NCBI GenBank assembly: GCA_016793325.1
Contig: JAEUKI010000069.1
Coordinates: forward strand, 1-64,000
Source of the DNA: Myxococcales bacterium
Lineage (GTDB): Bacteria; Myxococcota_A; Polyangia; Polyangiales; Ga0077539
Direction: 5' to 3'
DNA: 64,000 nucleotides
Shown: positions 32,909-42,462 of the stretch, piece by piece
Position numbering within the stretch: position 1 is the stretch's first letter
Layout: each line of letters opens with the position of its first letter
Program-made: the position numbers and the translations under genes
The notes under the pieces: model-generated
What the model saw: the letters and a program-made list of their open reading frames with translations, nothing else
Databases searched by the model: none
Told to the model about the DNA's origin: nothing

Positions 32909-35461
32909 TCAACGCACGAAGCGCGAGCGCCCCTCTCGCTCCCACCACTCGCGGTACTGCTGCTGCGCGCGCTCGCGCTCGCGTCGCGGCAGGTTGAAAT
33001 AGTAGCCCACGAAAATACCCGAGAGCTTCTTCAGCTCCTCGCCGGCTTCGTGGCGAATGGACGAGTCGTCGTGGACGAGCGCCTCGATGAGCCACTCGAT
33101 GCGATGCCGTCCCGCGGCGCTCTCCCACCAGTCGCGCCAGCTGCGGGTGTCCTCGCGAAAATCCTGGCGCGCGAGCACGACGAGCGCCCTGTGCGACAGC
33201 GAACGGACCGAAGGATCGGAGTCCGTGAGCCCGCTCAAGAGCGCGGGAATGGCCTCGCTGTCTCGGAGGTCCGCGAGCGCTTGCGCCGCGAGGCGACGGC
33301 GCTCGACGGGGATCGCCGCGTCGGTCAGCGTCGTGCGAAGCGTACGCAGAACGCGCTCGAACTCGGGGAGCTTTCGATACGCGCGCAGCGCTTCGAGCGC
33401 GATGCGTCGCGTCGGCGCGTCCGAGTCGAACAGCCGCGCGCCGAGCCTCGCGATCGCGAGCGGATGGACGACCTCACCGAGGCAGAGCGTCGCGTAGTAG
33501 CGCTGCTCGGGGTCGACGGACTCGAGGAGCTCGGTGAGCGATTGCGCGGCCGCGTGGCGAAACATCACCACCAAGCGCAGCAGCGGTCCCACCTCCGCCG
33601 CGCGGGGAACGCGCGAGCGCGGCTCCGAGCGATCGTGGTACGTCGGCCCGGGAAAGTATCGAAACACGGCGTCGAGCGAGCGCTCTCCGAGCGCCACCAA
33701 CCGCTCGGCCGCGCCGTCATCGAGCGCGCCTGTGCGGACGACCTCGGCCACGAGCTTGAGCGCGTTGACCTCGTCTGCTGCCGCGTCACGCGCGGGCGGC
33801 GGGATCGATCCGCCCGGCGCGGGAAGCGGCCCGATCACGTCCACCGCGACAGGAACACGCCCGCCGTGCACGAAGCGCCCGCTCACTTCGGGCCCTCGCG
33901 AAACGCGACGAACGCCCTCGCTGTCGGTCGAAAATGGAACCTCCGCGCTGTCGTCCACAGGCGCTGGCGGCTCGACGCGCTCGGGAGCGCTGGTGACTGC
34001 GCGCGGCTCGGGAGCCACCTCCGGCCGCGCTTCGGGCGGCGTCGGCGCGAGCGGCGCCGGTGACTCGGGCGCGCTCGCTTCGACGACCGCGACGTCTGTT
34101 GCAGCGCCGTCGATCGCCGGAGCCTCGACGACCGGCGCTGGCGGCGCAGCGACGACGGGCGGCTCGACCGTGGGCGCCGCCTCGATCGCTTCGCCCTCGG
34201 GACGCGCCGCGAGCGCGCGCAGCGATTGAACGCCGCGCTGCTCGGCCACTCGGCGCGCGATGGCGCCCACGGTCACGCGCGTGGCGTCGAGCGCAGGGCC
34301 GCCCTTGCGGGCCTTTCGCTCGCGAATGATCCGCTCGAACGCGTTGGCCGCGTGTCCGCAGAGCGCGACGACCTCGTCGAGCGCCGCCAGGTCGAGCGGC
34401 TCGGGTCCATGGTCGGCCCACACAATCAAGACGACGCGGCCGCCGATGTGAATGGGGACGAGCGCGATCCCCCGCGCGCCGTCGCGGCCGAGGTCGCTTC
34501 GAACGACCGCGTCCGTTCCGCTGTCGGCGAGCGCTCCGACGACCGGCGCGCCGCGCTCGCGGACCGCGCGAAACGAGCTCGGGCTGTCGAGCGGCACGGC
34601 GATGCGCCGCACCATGGTCGCGGGCAATCCGTCACCGCGCGCGTCGAGCCCTTCGGCGACGTCTCCCTGCACGACGAAGAGCGCCACGTAGCGCAGCCGC
34701 TCGACGGCGAAGTCGAGCACGAGCCCGAGGATCGCGTCGCGATCTTGCGCCGCATCGATGCGACGGAGGACCTCTTCGCGCGCGGTGCGGGGTTCGATCT
34801 CTACTGGCGCGTTGGCGCGAGCGTCATCAGTTTCCGTGGACTCCGGCGCGTCGTCGTTGTCTTCGATCGCCGCCGAGAGCGCCGAGAGCGCCGAGAGCAC
34901 CGCGGTCTTCACTTTGACTGCGCCGGCCGAGCGCGCGGGCGCCGCGGGCTCGTTGTTCGTCGTCTGCGCAGCGATTTGGCCGGCAGACGCGCCGGACGAG
35001 AGCCGGTCCGCGAGTCGACGGAGCCGCGGAGAGAGCTCGCTGCCATAGTGCCGCGCGAGCGCCCAAGACAGCCGAAACGCGAGCGTCGCCCGGAGCGAGA
35101 GCGGCAAGCCCGCCGCGGTCTCGAGCGCCGCGCGCGCCGCTTCGGCGGGCGGATCCACGACCGCCACCACGAGCACGCCGTCTTCGATGCGAAGCGGAAG
35201 CACGCGGTGCGACTCGCACTGCAAACGATCGAGGCGCGCGAGCGCGTTGGCCTCGGCGTGCGCGAGCTCTTCGCGCGAGGCCGGCGCGAGCTCGACCATC
35301 TTCGCGCGAAAGCGCGTGAGCGACTCTTCGGAGAGCGCTTGCACCTCGAGCAGATTGCTCTCGAGGTCGCCGCCGTTGAGCACTTGACGCTGGATCGCCT
35401 CGTCGAGCTTGTGCGGAGGAACCGCGTGCTCCCTCGCGAGCAGGGCCGACAGCGTGGACAT
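32909..35461 (-). CDS. Multidomain protein: GspE/MshE N-type, GAF-like and HEAT repeats
   Basis: An 850-residue cytoplasmic protein with no membrane segment. Residues 1-150 resemble the N-terminal domain of type II secretion/pilus ATPases (LLAREHAVPPHKLDEAI, VLPLRIEDGVLVVAVVDPP). Residues about 225-375 look like a GAF sensor (ILGLVLDFAVERLRYVALFVV, GIALVPIHIGGRVVLIVWAD). A Pro/Ala/Glu-rich linker of about 130 residues is followed by HEAT-type repeats (ALRAYRKLPE, SEAIPALLSGLTDSDPSVRSLSHRAL) to the end. It lacks any ATPase core, so I infer a regulatory or docking protein, perhaps c-di-GMP-linked through the MshEN-like part. Confidence 0.72.
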   Translation of the reverse strand: MSTLSALLAREHAVPPHKLDEAIQRQVLNGGDLESNLLEVQALSEESLTRFRAKMVELAPASREELAHAEANALARLDRLQCESHRVLPLRIEDGVLVVAVVDPPAEAARAALETAAGLPLSLRATLAFRLSWALARHYGSELSPRLRRLADRLSSGASAGQIAAQTTNNEPAAPARSAGAVKVKTAVLSALSALSAAIEDNDDAPESTETDDARANAPVEIEPRTAREEVLRRIDAAQDRDAILGLVLDFAVERLRYVALFVVQGDVAEGLDARGDGLPATMVRRIAVPLDSPSSFRAVRERGAPVVGALADSGTDAVVRSDLGRDGARGIALVPIHIGGRVVLIVWADHGPEPLDLAALDEVVALCGHAANAFERIIRERKARKGGPALDATRVTVGAIARRVAEQRGVQSLRALAARPEGEAIEAAPTVEPPVVAAPPAPVVEAPAIDGAATDVAVVEASAPESPAPLAPTPPEARPEVAPEPRAVTSAPERVEPPAPVDDSAEVPFSTDSEGVRRVSRGPEVSGRFVHGGRVPVAVDVIGPLPAPGGSIPPPARDAAADEVNALKLVAEVVRTGALDDGAAERLVALGERSLDAVFRYFPGPTYHDRSEPRSRVPRAAEVGPLLRLVVMFRHAAAQSLTELLESVDPEQRYYATLCLGEVVHPLAIARLGARLFDSDAPTRRIALEALRAYRKLPEFERVLRTLRTTLTDAAIPVERRRLAAQALADLRDSEAIPALLSGLTDSDPSVRSLSHRALVVLARQDFREDTRSWRDWWESAAGRHRIEWLIEALVHDDSSIRHEAGEELKKLSGIFVGYYFNLPRRERERAQQQYREWWEREGRSRFVR

Positions 35462-35615
35462 TGGCAGCGTTCGAGGTGATACCGCGTTCGGCCCAACGAG
35501 GGGAAGTGCGCGCGCATCCCGACAGACATTTCACAACGCTGCAGCGCCGGTGCGACCGCGCTCGTCGCCCGCCTGAAGAAATCGGTGGACGAAATCTCTC
35601 CCGGCGGCCGAGCGC

Positions 35616-36383
35616 CTACCGTTGACGAAGGTCGCCGAGCAACGCCGACGCCATCGCGCAAAACGCAGCGGCCGCGTGCTCGGTGCGCAGGATTCGCGGA
35701 CCGAGCGAGACGCTGACGAACCCTGCATTTCGGGCGAGCAAGCGCTCCTCGTCGGTCAGCCCGCCCTCGGGCCCGACCAACAACGCGACCGGCCCTTCGT
35801 CGAGCGCGGCGAGCCACGAGGCCACCGACACGCCTCCAGCCTCGTCCGCGACGCAGCGGTGCGCGATCGTCTCCGACACCCGCGCGAGCGCGGCGCCCAC
35901 GGATCGAAGCGGCTCGACACGCAACAGATCTGCGCGCCCGCATTGCTCGCTCGCGCTCGCGCTGACCGACTCGAGGTGGAGCCGCTGCGCTTCTGCGCGC
36001 GAGGCATCGAGCTTCGAGACCGATCGCTCACACTCGACAGGCCAGACCGCAGCGGCCCCGAGCTCGGCGCACGCGCGAACCACGCGCTCGAGCTTGTCGC
36101 CTTTGGCGAGCCCTTGCAGCGCGTGGACTCCCGCGCGATCTGCCACGACGCCTCGGCGCGCGGGCCCGTCGAACGCGACGCGAACGACCACCGATCGACG
36201 CTCGTCGCGCACCGACGCGACCCGCGCGTCTCGCTCGAAGCCCTCGCCGTCGAACACGACGACGGCGTCGCCCTCGCGCGCGCGGAGCACCCGCGCGACG
36301 TGGTGCGAGACCGCTGAATCGAGGGCGATTTCGCTGCTCTCGAGCGGCGCTCGGCGAGCGAGCACGCGAATGCGCGCGACCAT
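35616..36383 (-). CDS. rsmE: RsmE, 16S rRNA m3U1498 methyltransferase
   Basis: A 255-residue SPOUT methyltransferase. Family markers: N-terminal PUA-like part (HHVARVLRAREGD), KGDKLERVVRACAELG, and the knot region LLVGPEGGLTDEE with SLGPRILRTEHAAAA. It methylates U1498 of 16S rRNA using S-adenosylmethionine. ATG 36383 preceded by GGCGGAG. It lies 17 bases after prmA, the common prmA-rsmE pairing. A 154-base gap follows to the HEAT-repeat gene with nothing recognisable in it. Confidence 0.93.
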   Translation of the reverse strand: MVARIRVLARRAPLESSEIALDSAVSHHVARVLRAREGDAVVVFDGEGFERDARVASVRDERRSVVVRVAFDGPARRGVVADRAGVHALQGLAKGDKLERVVRACAELGAAAVWPVECERSVSKLDASRAEAQRLHLESVSASASEQCGRADLLRVEPLRSVGAALARVSETIAHRCVADEAGGVSVASWLAALDEGPVALLVGPEGGLTDEERLLARNAGFVSVSLGPRILRTEHAAAAFCAMASALLGDLRQR

Positions 36384-36400
36384 CTCCGCCTGCCTCGCGC

Positions 36401-37288
36401 TCAGCGACGAACCAGCTCGGGGGCGACCCACTCGCCCTGTTGCTCGCAGCGCTCCAAGCGCAGTCCGAACGGCGCGTACGCGGCGACGACCGCGTCGCGC
36501 TGCGCCTCGAGGACGCCCGACAACACGAGCGCGCCTCCGTCTGCGACGAGCGCCGCGATCGACTCGGCGAGCGGAATCAACACGCCAGCTTCGATGTTGG
36601 CGAGCACGAGCGTCGATCGCTCGCGGAGCACGTCGGTCGAGCCGACGCGCGCGTCGATGCGGCTCGAGAGGCCCAAACGCTCAGCGTTTTCGCAGGCCAC
36701 TTCGATGCTGTCCGCGTCGATGTCGCAGAGCACCGCGCGCTCGGCGCCGAGCAAGAGCGCGGCGAACGAGAGGATCCCCGAGCCGCACCCGACGTCGATC
36801 ACGAGCGACTCTGCGCGGTCCCGCAAGCGACGCTCGAGCGCCGCTGTCGCGAGGGCCGTCGACGCGTGCTGCCCTGTCCCGAACGCGCGTCCTGGGTCGA
36901 GCCGCATCACGACGTCGCCAGGCTGCGCGTCGAACTCGATCCACGAGGGGACGATCACGACGCGATCGCCGAGGCGCATGGGCTTCCAGTGCGCCTTCCA
37001 TGCGTCGGCCCAGTCGTCGCCTTCGATCCACTCGATGCGCGCGTCGCCTGCAAATTCGCTGAGCGCGTCGTTGGCGCTGGCCTCGTCATCGAAGCTCGCG
37101 ACGAGCGTGACGCCCTTGGGTCCGCCCTTGACGAGCGTGCTCGCGTCGCGCTGCTCGATGCCCGATGCGCCGAGGAGCAACAGCCGTCCGTTGACCCCGT
37201 CGGCGTCCTCGAGCGTGCACTCGACGTGCACTTGCGGAAACCGCGTCGACGCTGCGTCCGTCGCGGCAGAAGCGCTGTGATCGCTCAT
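36401..37288 (-). CDS. prmA: PrmA, ribosomal protein L11 methyltransferase
   Basis: A 295-residue class I methyltransferase that trimethylates ribosomal protein L11. The hallmark LDPGRAFGTGQHAST precedes the SAM-binding DVGCGSGILS; ANIEAG fills the usual motif IV (typically ANI), and LSGVLEAQ is present near the end. The N-terminal L11-binding region has DDWADAWKAHWKPMRLG. It starts 12 bases after the TPR gene and precedes rsmE: a three-gene operon. Confidence 0.93.
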   Translation of the reverse strand: MSDHSASAATDAASTRFPQVHVECTLEDADGVNGRLLLLGASGIEQRDASTLVKGGPKGVTLVASFDDEASANDALSEFAGDARIEWIEGDDWADAWKAHWKPMRLGDRVVIVPSWIEFDAQPGDVVMRLDPGRAFGTGQHASTALATAALERRLRDRAESLVIDVGCGSGILSFAALLLGAERAVLCDIDADSIEVACENAERLGLSSRIDARVGSTDVLRERSTLVLANIEAGVLIPLAESIAALVADGGALVLSGVLEAQRDAVVAAYAPFGLRLERCEQQGEWVAPELVRR

Positions 37289-37300
37289 CGTGCAGCTCGT

Positions 37301-38191
37301 TCAGTTTCCGACGACGGTGATGTTGAGCGTGGCCGGCTGGCTGCCCTGCGACGCGACGACGCCCACGACGATCCCCGTCACGGCGCCAGCGACGAGGACG
37401 CCGCCTCCGACCCAGACCCACCACGGAATTCCACCGGGTTCGGGCACGGCGATTCGAAGCGGCGCAAACGCATCGCCGCGCGCTTGCACAGGAACGCCCG
37501 TCGCGTCGACCGCCTCGAAGTAGTACTCGACGAGCGGGGGTCGAACCGCGTCACCCGGAAGCGTGACAGCGAACGCTCCGCCGCCCTGCCCTCGCGCGTC
37601 GATGCGTCGAAAGATCCCCGCGTTGTTGTGCCGATACGCGAGCACGAGTCGCGACACGCGACTTCCGGGATCGACCACGTTCGCCGTGAGCGCGACGGCG
37701 CGTCCGCGCTGCTGCTGCGGCGGCGATCGGTGCTCGATGCGCACTTCGGCCGGAGCGGCTGCGACGACGGTCGTCGTTCCTCCGCCGCCGGTTTGCGGAC
37801 GCGCGACGCCCGGTCGGCCTTCGGCCTCCCAACGCTCGCGAGCGCGCGTAAAAAACTGTTGAACGCGCGGTGAAACGTCCTGCGAAGGCTGCCGTTCGGG
37901 GTCGCGCGCGAGCACGAGTCGCCACGCGCCCTCGGCCTCGTCGCTGCGCTGCAGCGCCTGGTACGAGTACGCGAGCAGCTCGTAGATTCGCAGCTCGTCT
38001 TGGGGGCTATTTCCCGGGCGAATAATCGCGGCCGAGAGGGTCTGCACAGCCTCTTCGTAGTGCAGCTCGTCGTACTGCCGTTGTCCGAGCTGAATCAGGT
38101 TGCGCTGGCCCGCTTGGGCAAACGCGGACGACGTCACGACCGTGGACGAAAGGGCCACGACGAGAGACAGACCGAGGATTGCAGGTCGCAT
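37301..38191 (-). CDS. Secreted TPR protein with a C-terminal membrane anchor
   Basis: A 296-residue protein starting MRPAILGLSLVVALSSTV, a signal peptide probably cut after SAFAQA. TPR-like helices (YDELHYEEAVQTLSAAI, YELLAYSYQALQRSDEAEGAW) are followed by a Gly/Thr linker, an Ig-like beta domain (RLVLAYRHNN, LVEYYFEAVDATGVPV) and one transmembrane helix (WWVWVGGGVLVAGAVTGIVVGVV). It is the first gene of the TPR-prmA-rsmE run, although its envelope location suggests a function unrelated to them. Confidence 0.75.
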   Translation of the reverse strand: MRPAILGLSLVVALSSTVVTSSAFAQAGQRNLIQLGQRQYDELHYEEAVQTLSAAIIRPGNSPQDELRIYELLAYSYQALQRSDEAEGAWRLVLARDPERQPSQDVSPRVQQFFTRARERWEAEGRPGVARPQTGGGGTTTVVAAAPAEVRIEHRSPPQQQRGRAVALTANVVDPGSRVSRLVLAYRHNNAGIFRRIDARGQGGGAFAVTLPGDAVRPPLVEYYFEAVDATGVPVQARGDAFAPLRIAVPEPGGIPWWVWVGGGVLVAGAVTGIVVGVVASQGSQPATLNITVVGN

Positions 38192-38414
38192 GAGCGATCG
38201 GATCGTACACCGACCGCGGCCGACACAACGCGAACATCGCGCCTGCGCCGTACGTTTGCAGAGCCATCGCGGGGAGCACGCACGACCCAGGCGCGTTCGT
38301 CGTCGCTCGAAGCGCGCCCACCGCCATGGTGTGGAAAATACCCAGCGACCGTCGCTACCATCGTGGGCGTCGTGCGCCGGACCGTCGCGAGACTGTTTGG
38401 CGATTCGCGGCTCG

Positions 38415-39272
38415 ATGCGCGATAGTGAGGTCGTGAATCGATCGACACTTTGCTTCGTGGCGGCGCTCGCGCTCGTCGGCACGAGCTCTGCGACCGGGGT
38501 CGCTCGCGCGCAGACGGCGCCGCGAGAGAACCGCGACGTTGGGCGGCTCTTGCGCGAGGGCGCGGCGGCGTTCGACGCGCACGACGACGCCACGGCGCTC
38601 GCGCTCTTTCAGCAGGCGTATCGCGTCTCGGAAGAGCCGACGATCCTCGTCAATATTGGTCGAGTGTTCGCCAGGATGCGCCGCCACGATGACGCGATCG
38701 CGACGTACGAGCGGTACCTGAGCCGCGTTCCCGACTCGCCCGAGCGCGCCGCGATCGAAGGGCTGATTCGCGAACAACGAGAGGCGCGGGACGCGCCGTC
38801 CAACGCCGCGCGAGACGCTGCGGCGCGCGAAGAACGCGCCCGACAAGAGCGCGCGCGACAAGAACGCGAAGAGCGCGAGCGACGCGAGCGAGAGCGACAG
38901 TCGAGAGGCGTCGGGGCAGGCCCGTGGGTGCTACTCGGCGTTGGAGGCGCGATCGCGGTCGGCTCGCTGATCCCGTGGTTCGCCGTTCGCGAGCCCAATC
39001 GCGCGACGCTGGAGGCGCGCATCGGAAGCGACTGCGCGAACGTCGGCGGCGTCGTGGAGTGCTTCGACGACGGCAGCCTCAGCGCCGCTTACAGCACCGC
39101 CAACGCCGGCTCGATCGCCTTCGGCGCGATGCTCGGCGTCGGGCTCGCCGCCGCCGCGACTGGCGGAATCTGGGCCGCCGTCGCCGCCACGCGCACGGAG
39201 CCGCGGGTGGCGATCTCGATCGACCCAAGGGGCGGGATCGTCGTCGCAGGGACGTTCGGAGGTGCGCGATGA
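38415..39272 (+). CDS. Secreted TPR protein with a coiled-coil and membrane helices
   Basis: A 285-residue protein. Signal peptide (FVAALALVGTSSATGVARA), two TPR-type units (LREGAAAFDAHDDATALALFQQAYRV and a copy), a highly charged Arg/Glu coiled coil (QERARQEREERERRERERQ), then two hydrophobic segments (VLLGVGGAIAVGSLIPWF, IAFGAMLGVGLAAAATGGIW). ATG 38415 is the first start; GTG 38433, with GAGG just before it, is possible. The stop overlaps the next gene's ATG by four bases (ATGA), so the pair is co-translated. Confidence 0.75.
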   Translation: MRDSEVVNRSTLCFVAALALVGTSSATGVARAQTAPRENRDVGRLLREGAAAFDAHDDATALALFQQAYRVSEEPTILVNIGRVFARMRRHDDAIATYERYLSRVPDSPERAAIEGLIREQREARDAPSNAARDAAAREERARQERARQEREERERRERERQSRGVGAGPWVLLGVGGAIAVGSLIPWFAVREPNRATLEARIGSDCANVGGVVECFDDGSLSAAYSTANAGSIAFGAMLGVGLAAAATGGIWAAVAATRTEPRVAISIDPRGGIVVAGTFGGAR

Positions 39273-40705
39273 CCACGACGCGAATCTCGACGGGCGTCGC
39301 CGTTTTGATTTCGTGTGCTGGATGTCTCGGGCCCTATCGCTTCCATTCGACGCGCACCGACGCGGGCGACGGCGCGTCAGTCGACGGGAGCGCGGACGCC
39401 GACGTCGTGCTCGACGCGCCGAGCGTCGACGCGCCGAGCTGCTCGAGTCCGATCACGAAGCTGCGCGCGTTCGAAGGCGCCACCTGCGCTCAGCGCGCCA
39501 ACGGCGACGTGTACTGCTGGGGGTCCAACGTTCCGCCGGACGGAACGAGCATGGGGCTCGGCGCGATCCGTCGCATCGCCGCGCGCGCGGACGACTTCAT
39601 CGTCGGCGGATACGCGCGCAGCCCGTTCGTCTGCGTGCTCGCGGGAGACGCCGTCCAGTGCGCCGGCGGAAACGCGCAAGGTCAGCTCGGCCTCCCGCCG
39701 GACACACGAACGCCGGCGCTCGCGCCGCTGCTCACCGTCGGCGGGGTCACCGGGGTGCGCGCGATGTCCGCTGGGCTCGGGCACGTTTGCGTCCTGAGGT
39801 CCGACACGCCGACGTCGGCGCGCCAGGTCGTGTGCTGGGGCTTCCCGACGAGCAATCGAACAGGCCGCATCCCGACAGGCCTCGGACCGCCAACCACGGT
39901 TTGGGGCGAACCCACCGTGCTCGACACGATGGGCGTGACGACGCCCGCCACTTTCGAGAGCATTCACTCTGCCGGCACGACGAACATGGTCGTCGCTCGC
40001 TTGGCGAGTGGCCGCGAGCTCTTTGGCTGGGGAGCCGCGGATTTCTCCACCTTTCCGATCGTCGGCGGCGGGGCCGGAACCGTCACGCCCAACAACGACC
40101 TGGACTTCGCACCGTTTCAAGCAGAGTTCGGCAAACTCTTGGTGTCGTCGCGGCTCGTGTGCGGCGTGAAGTCGACGCAACCAAGCCTGTACTGCCTCGG
40201 CATCACCGCGTCGGGCGTATTTGGTAGCGGAGTGAACATGCCCACAAACATGTGGACGAGCTTGGCGAGCCCGTCGCCCATCGCGATGGGCGACGACGGC
40301 GCTCTCGCGGCGGTCGGAAGCCTCGAGGCCGAAGACTCTGGAACGAACCCCTCGGGCTTCGCGTGCGCGGTGTTCACAAATCAACCGTCGGTCGTCTCGT
40401 GCATCGGCTCGAACCGGTTCGGGCAACTCGGGACGTTCAGCGGCGTGCAGTCGAGCACATGGGAACCTGTCGAAACGCCGTCTCGCGGCACAGCCGGCGA
40501 CGGGACGAACATCCGCCAGCTCGTCGCAGGCGCAGCGCATGCCTGTGTGCTGACCACCCGAAACGAAGTCTATTGCTGGGGACGCGACGTGTGTGGCGAG
40601 CGAGGCCCAGAATTCATCGGCTCGTCGGACAAGTGCCAAACGCTCGCGCCCGAACGCCCTGCGCGACAGCTTCCAAACCGCATCGACGTCCCCTGCCCGC
40701 GATGA
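39269..40705 (+). CDS. RCC1-repeat lipoprotein
   Basis: A 478-residue lipoprotein: signal peptide with Cys16/Cys19 (LISCAGC), an Asp/Ala-rich tether to about residue 60, and then RCC1-type beta-propeller repeats (GDVYCWGSNVPPDG, AVQCAGGNAQGQLGLPP, SCIGSNRFGQLGTF, EVYCWGRDVCG). Conserved Cys in each blade suggest disulfides. Such propellers are common in myxobacterial surface proteins and bind partners rather than catalyse. Translationally coupled to the TPR protein; convergent with the kinase gene, 3 bases away. Confidence 0.82.
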   Translation: MTTTRISTGVAVLISCAGCLGPYRFHSTRTDAGDGASVDGSADADVVLDAPSVDAPSCSSPITKLRAFEGATCAQRANGDVYCWGSNVPPDGTSMGLGAIRRIAARADDFIVGGYARSPFVCVLAGDAVQCAGGNAQGQLGLPPDTRTPALAPLLTVGGVTGVRAMSAGLGHVCVLRSDTPTSARQVVCWGFPTSNRTGRIPTGLGPPTTVWGEPTVLDTMGVTTPATFESIHSAGTTNMVVARLASGRELFGWGAADFSTFPIVGGGAGTVTPNNDLDFAPFQAEFGKLLVSSRLVCGVKSTQPSLYCLGITASGVFGSGVNMPTNMWTSLASPSPIAMGDDGALAAVGSLEAEDSGTNPSGFACAVFTNQPSVVSCIGSNRFGQLGTFSGVQSSTWEPVETPSRGTAGDGTNIRQLVAGAAHACVLTTRNEVYCWGRDVCGERGPEFIGSSDKCQTLAPERPARQLPNRIDVPCPR

Positions 40706-40708
40706 GCG

Positions 40709-42352
40709 CTACCGCTCGAGCCTGATCTGCTCGCCGCCACCCTGCTGTTGCGTCTGCGTCGTCGGGCTCGGCGGCGTGGTCCTGCGGCCGGTGACGGGTC
40801 GCGTTCGGCGCGTCGTCGGCGCGTCGTCGGCGCGCGGCTCTTCGGTCAACGCCGCGACGCGCGTGACGCGCTCGCCCGAGGGCGGCTGTTCGATCACGTA
40901 CATCGCGTAGCCAGGGTGCTGCACTTCGAAGCGTCGCGCCGCGCCTTCGTTGCTGAGGGCGACTTCGAGCGGCGTGACTCCGAGCACGAGTCCACCTTCG
41001 CGCACCGACGCGCCCGGCGGGGTCGACTCGATGCGCAGCACGCCGCGCGCAGCGAGCGAGCCCGCTCCGCGCTCGACCGCGTTCGATCGCTCACCGACCG
41101 CGCCGCGATCTGCGGTGCGCTCGCGATCGCCCGACGCCGCGACGTTCGCGCCGCTGCCTCGCTCGTTGCGTCGCGCGTTCACGCCCACGCCGATGCCGGC
41201 TACGATCAACGCCGCGAGCCCGACAGACACGGGCAACACGACGGATCGCTTCTTGTCGGGCGCCACTGCGGCACTCGACGCAGTGAGCGTCGCGCCCGCG
41301 ATCGTCCCGCTCTGCTCGTTGACCGACGGCGCCACCCCGAGCGGACTGGGCTGCGCGTCGAGCCGAATGGCGCCCGACTGACTTCGGCTCGCGACCGTGA
41401 CGTCCGAACGAAACGCGGGCATCGTCGCGATGTCGCGAAGCGCGCTGACGACCGCGTCCGCGTCGGGATAGCGCGCCGCGGGGCTCTTCTCGAGCAAGCG
41501 TCGAACGAGCGCCTCGAGCGCTGGGTTGATCTCGACCGACGGATTGACGTCGCGCATCGCGGGAACGGGCGCGCTCACGTGCTTGACCAGCACGTCCATC
41601 GGCGCCTTTCCATCGAACGGAGTCCGCCCGACGAGGCACTGAAACAAGATGATCCCGAGCGCATAAAGGTCGCAGCGATGGTCGACCGGGGCGGCGGACA
41701 CTTGCTCGGGCGCCATGTACCTCGGCGAGCCGAGAAACGTCCCTTCTTGCGTGATGTCTTCGCGGAGCTCCCCCTCGAGCTGCTTCACCAAGCCGAAGTC
41801 GAGGATCTTGACGCCCGGCGTGCCCTCGTCGCTCGCGACGAGCATGATGTTCGCGGGCTTGAGATCGCGGTGCACGAGCCCCGCTTTGTGCGCCGCGCGC
41901 AGCCCTCGCGCGATCTCGATCCCGACCGAGACGGCGTCGGGCTGAGTCATCGGCGTCGGGCCGCGCTGCAGTCGTTGATGCAGCGTCTGCCCCTCGAGCA
42001 GCTCCATCACGAGGTAGAACTGCGGCCCCGCCTCCGTGTCGACGCGACCATAGTCGTGCACGGTGATGACGTTCGCGTGCGAGAGCTTCGCGCTGAGCGA
42101 CGCTTCGAGAAAGAACCGTCGCTCGACAGCGGGGTCCGCGTCGCGGTGGTTTGGCGACGCGTCGAGGACCTTCACGGCGACAGCGCGGTTCAGCGCCACC
42201 TGTTCGGCGCGGTACACCTTGCCCATTCCGCCTGCGCCGAGCCGAGACACGAGGCGGTATTTTCCGTCGAGAACTTGCCCGATGAGCGGATCGTCTGCGT
42301 TCGTCGAGGACACGTTGCGCGCATTGTAGCCCTCATTTCGCGGCGAAAACAA
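40709..42352 (-). CDS. Serine/threonine protein kinase with a PEGA domain
   Basis: A 547-residue kinase. Kinase domain residues about 30-310 with LGAGGMGKVYRA, AVAVKVL, HRDLKPANIML, DFGLVKQ and MAPEQ, all catalytic residues present. A single transmembrane helix follows (VVLPVSVGLAALIVAGIGVGV), then a PEGA-type external domain (RIESTPPGASVREGGLVLGVTPLEVAL). The kinase faces the cytoplasm and the PEGA domain lies outside. ATG 42352 used; GTG 13 codons on is a possible alternative. Divergent from the TPR gene at 42463. Confidence 0.9.
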   Translation of the reverse strand: MFSPRNEGYNARNVSSTNADDPLIGQVLDGKYRLVSRLGAGGMGKVYRAEQVALNRAVAVKVLDASPNHRDADPAVERRFFLEASLSAKLSHANVITVHDYGRVDTEAGPQFYLVMELLEGQTLHQRLQRGPTPMTQPDAVSVGIEIARGLRAAHKAGLVHRDLKPANIMLVASDEGTPGVKILDFGLVKQLEGELREDITQEGTFLGSPRYMAPEQVSAAPVDHRCDLYALGIILFQCLVGRTPFDGKAPMDVLVKHVSAPVPAMRDVNPSVEINPALEALVRRLLEKSPAARYPDADAVVSALRDIATMPAFRSDVTVASRSQSGAIRLDAQPSPLGVAPSVNEQSGTIAGATLTASSAAVAPDKKRSVVLPVSVGLAALIVAGIGVGVNARRNERGSGANVAASGDRERTADRGAVGERSNAVERGAGSLAARGVLRIESTPPGASVREGGLVLGVTPLEVALSNEGAARRFEVQHPGYAMYVIEQPPSGERVTRVAALTEEPRADDAPTTRRTRPVTGRRTTPPSPTTQTQQQGGGEQIRLER

Positions 42353-42462
42353 AGATGGTCCCCGAGGCCCCGCCGGGGCTTCGGGCGAGGGCTGCTGGTC
42401 GCCCGACGCACAACAGCGCTCGCAGGGCGCGTCGCTCTGGTAGTGTCATACTCAGTCAAGCC

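Noticed and set aside
35462..35615. A gene or RNA in the 154-base gap between the HEAT-repeat gene and rsmE
   Set aside because: No start with a ribosome-binding site, no repeat and no stable hairpin was seen; it is probably just promoter and leader.
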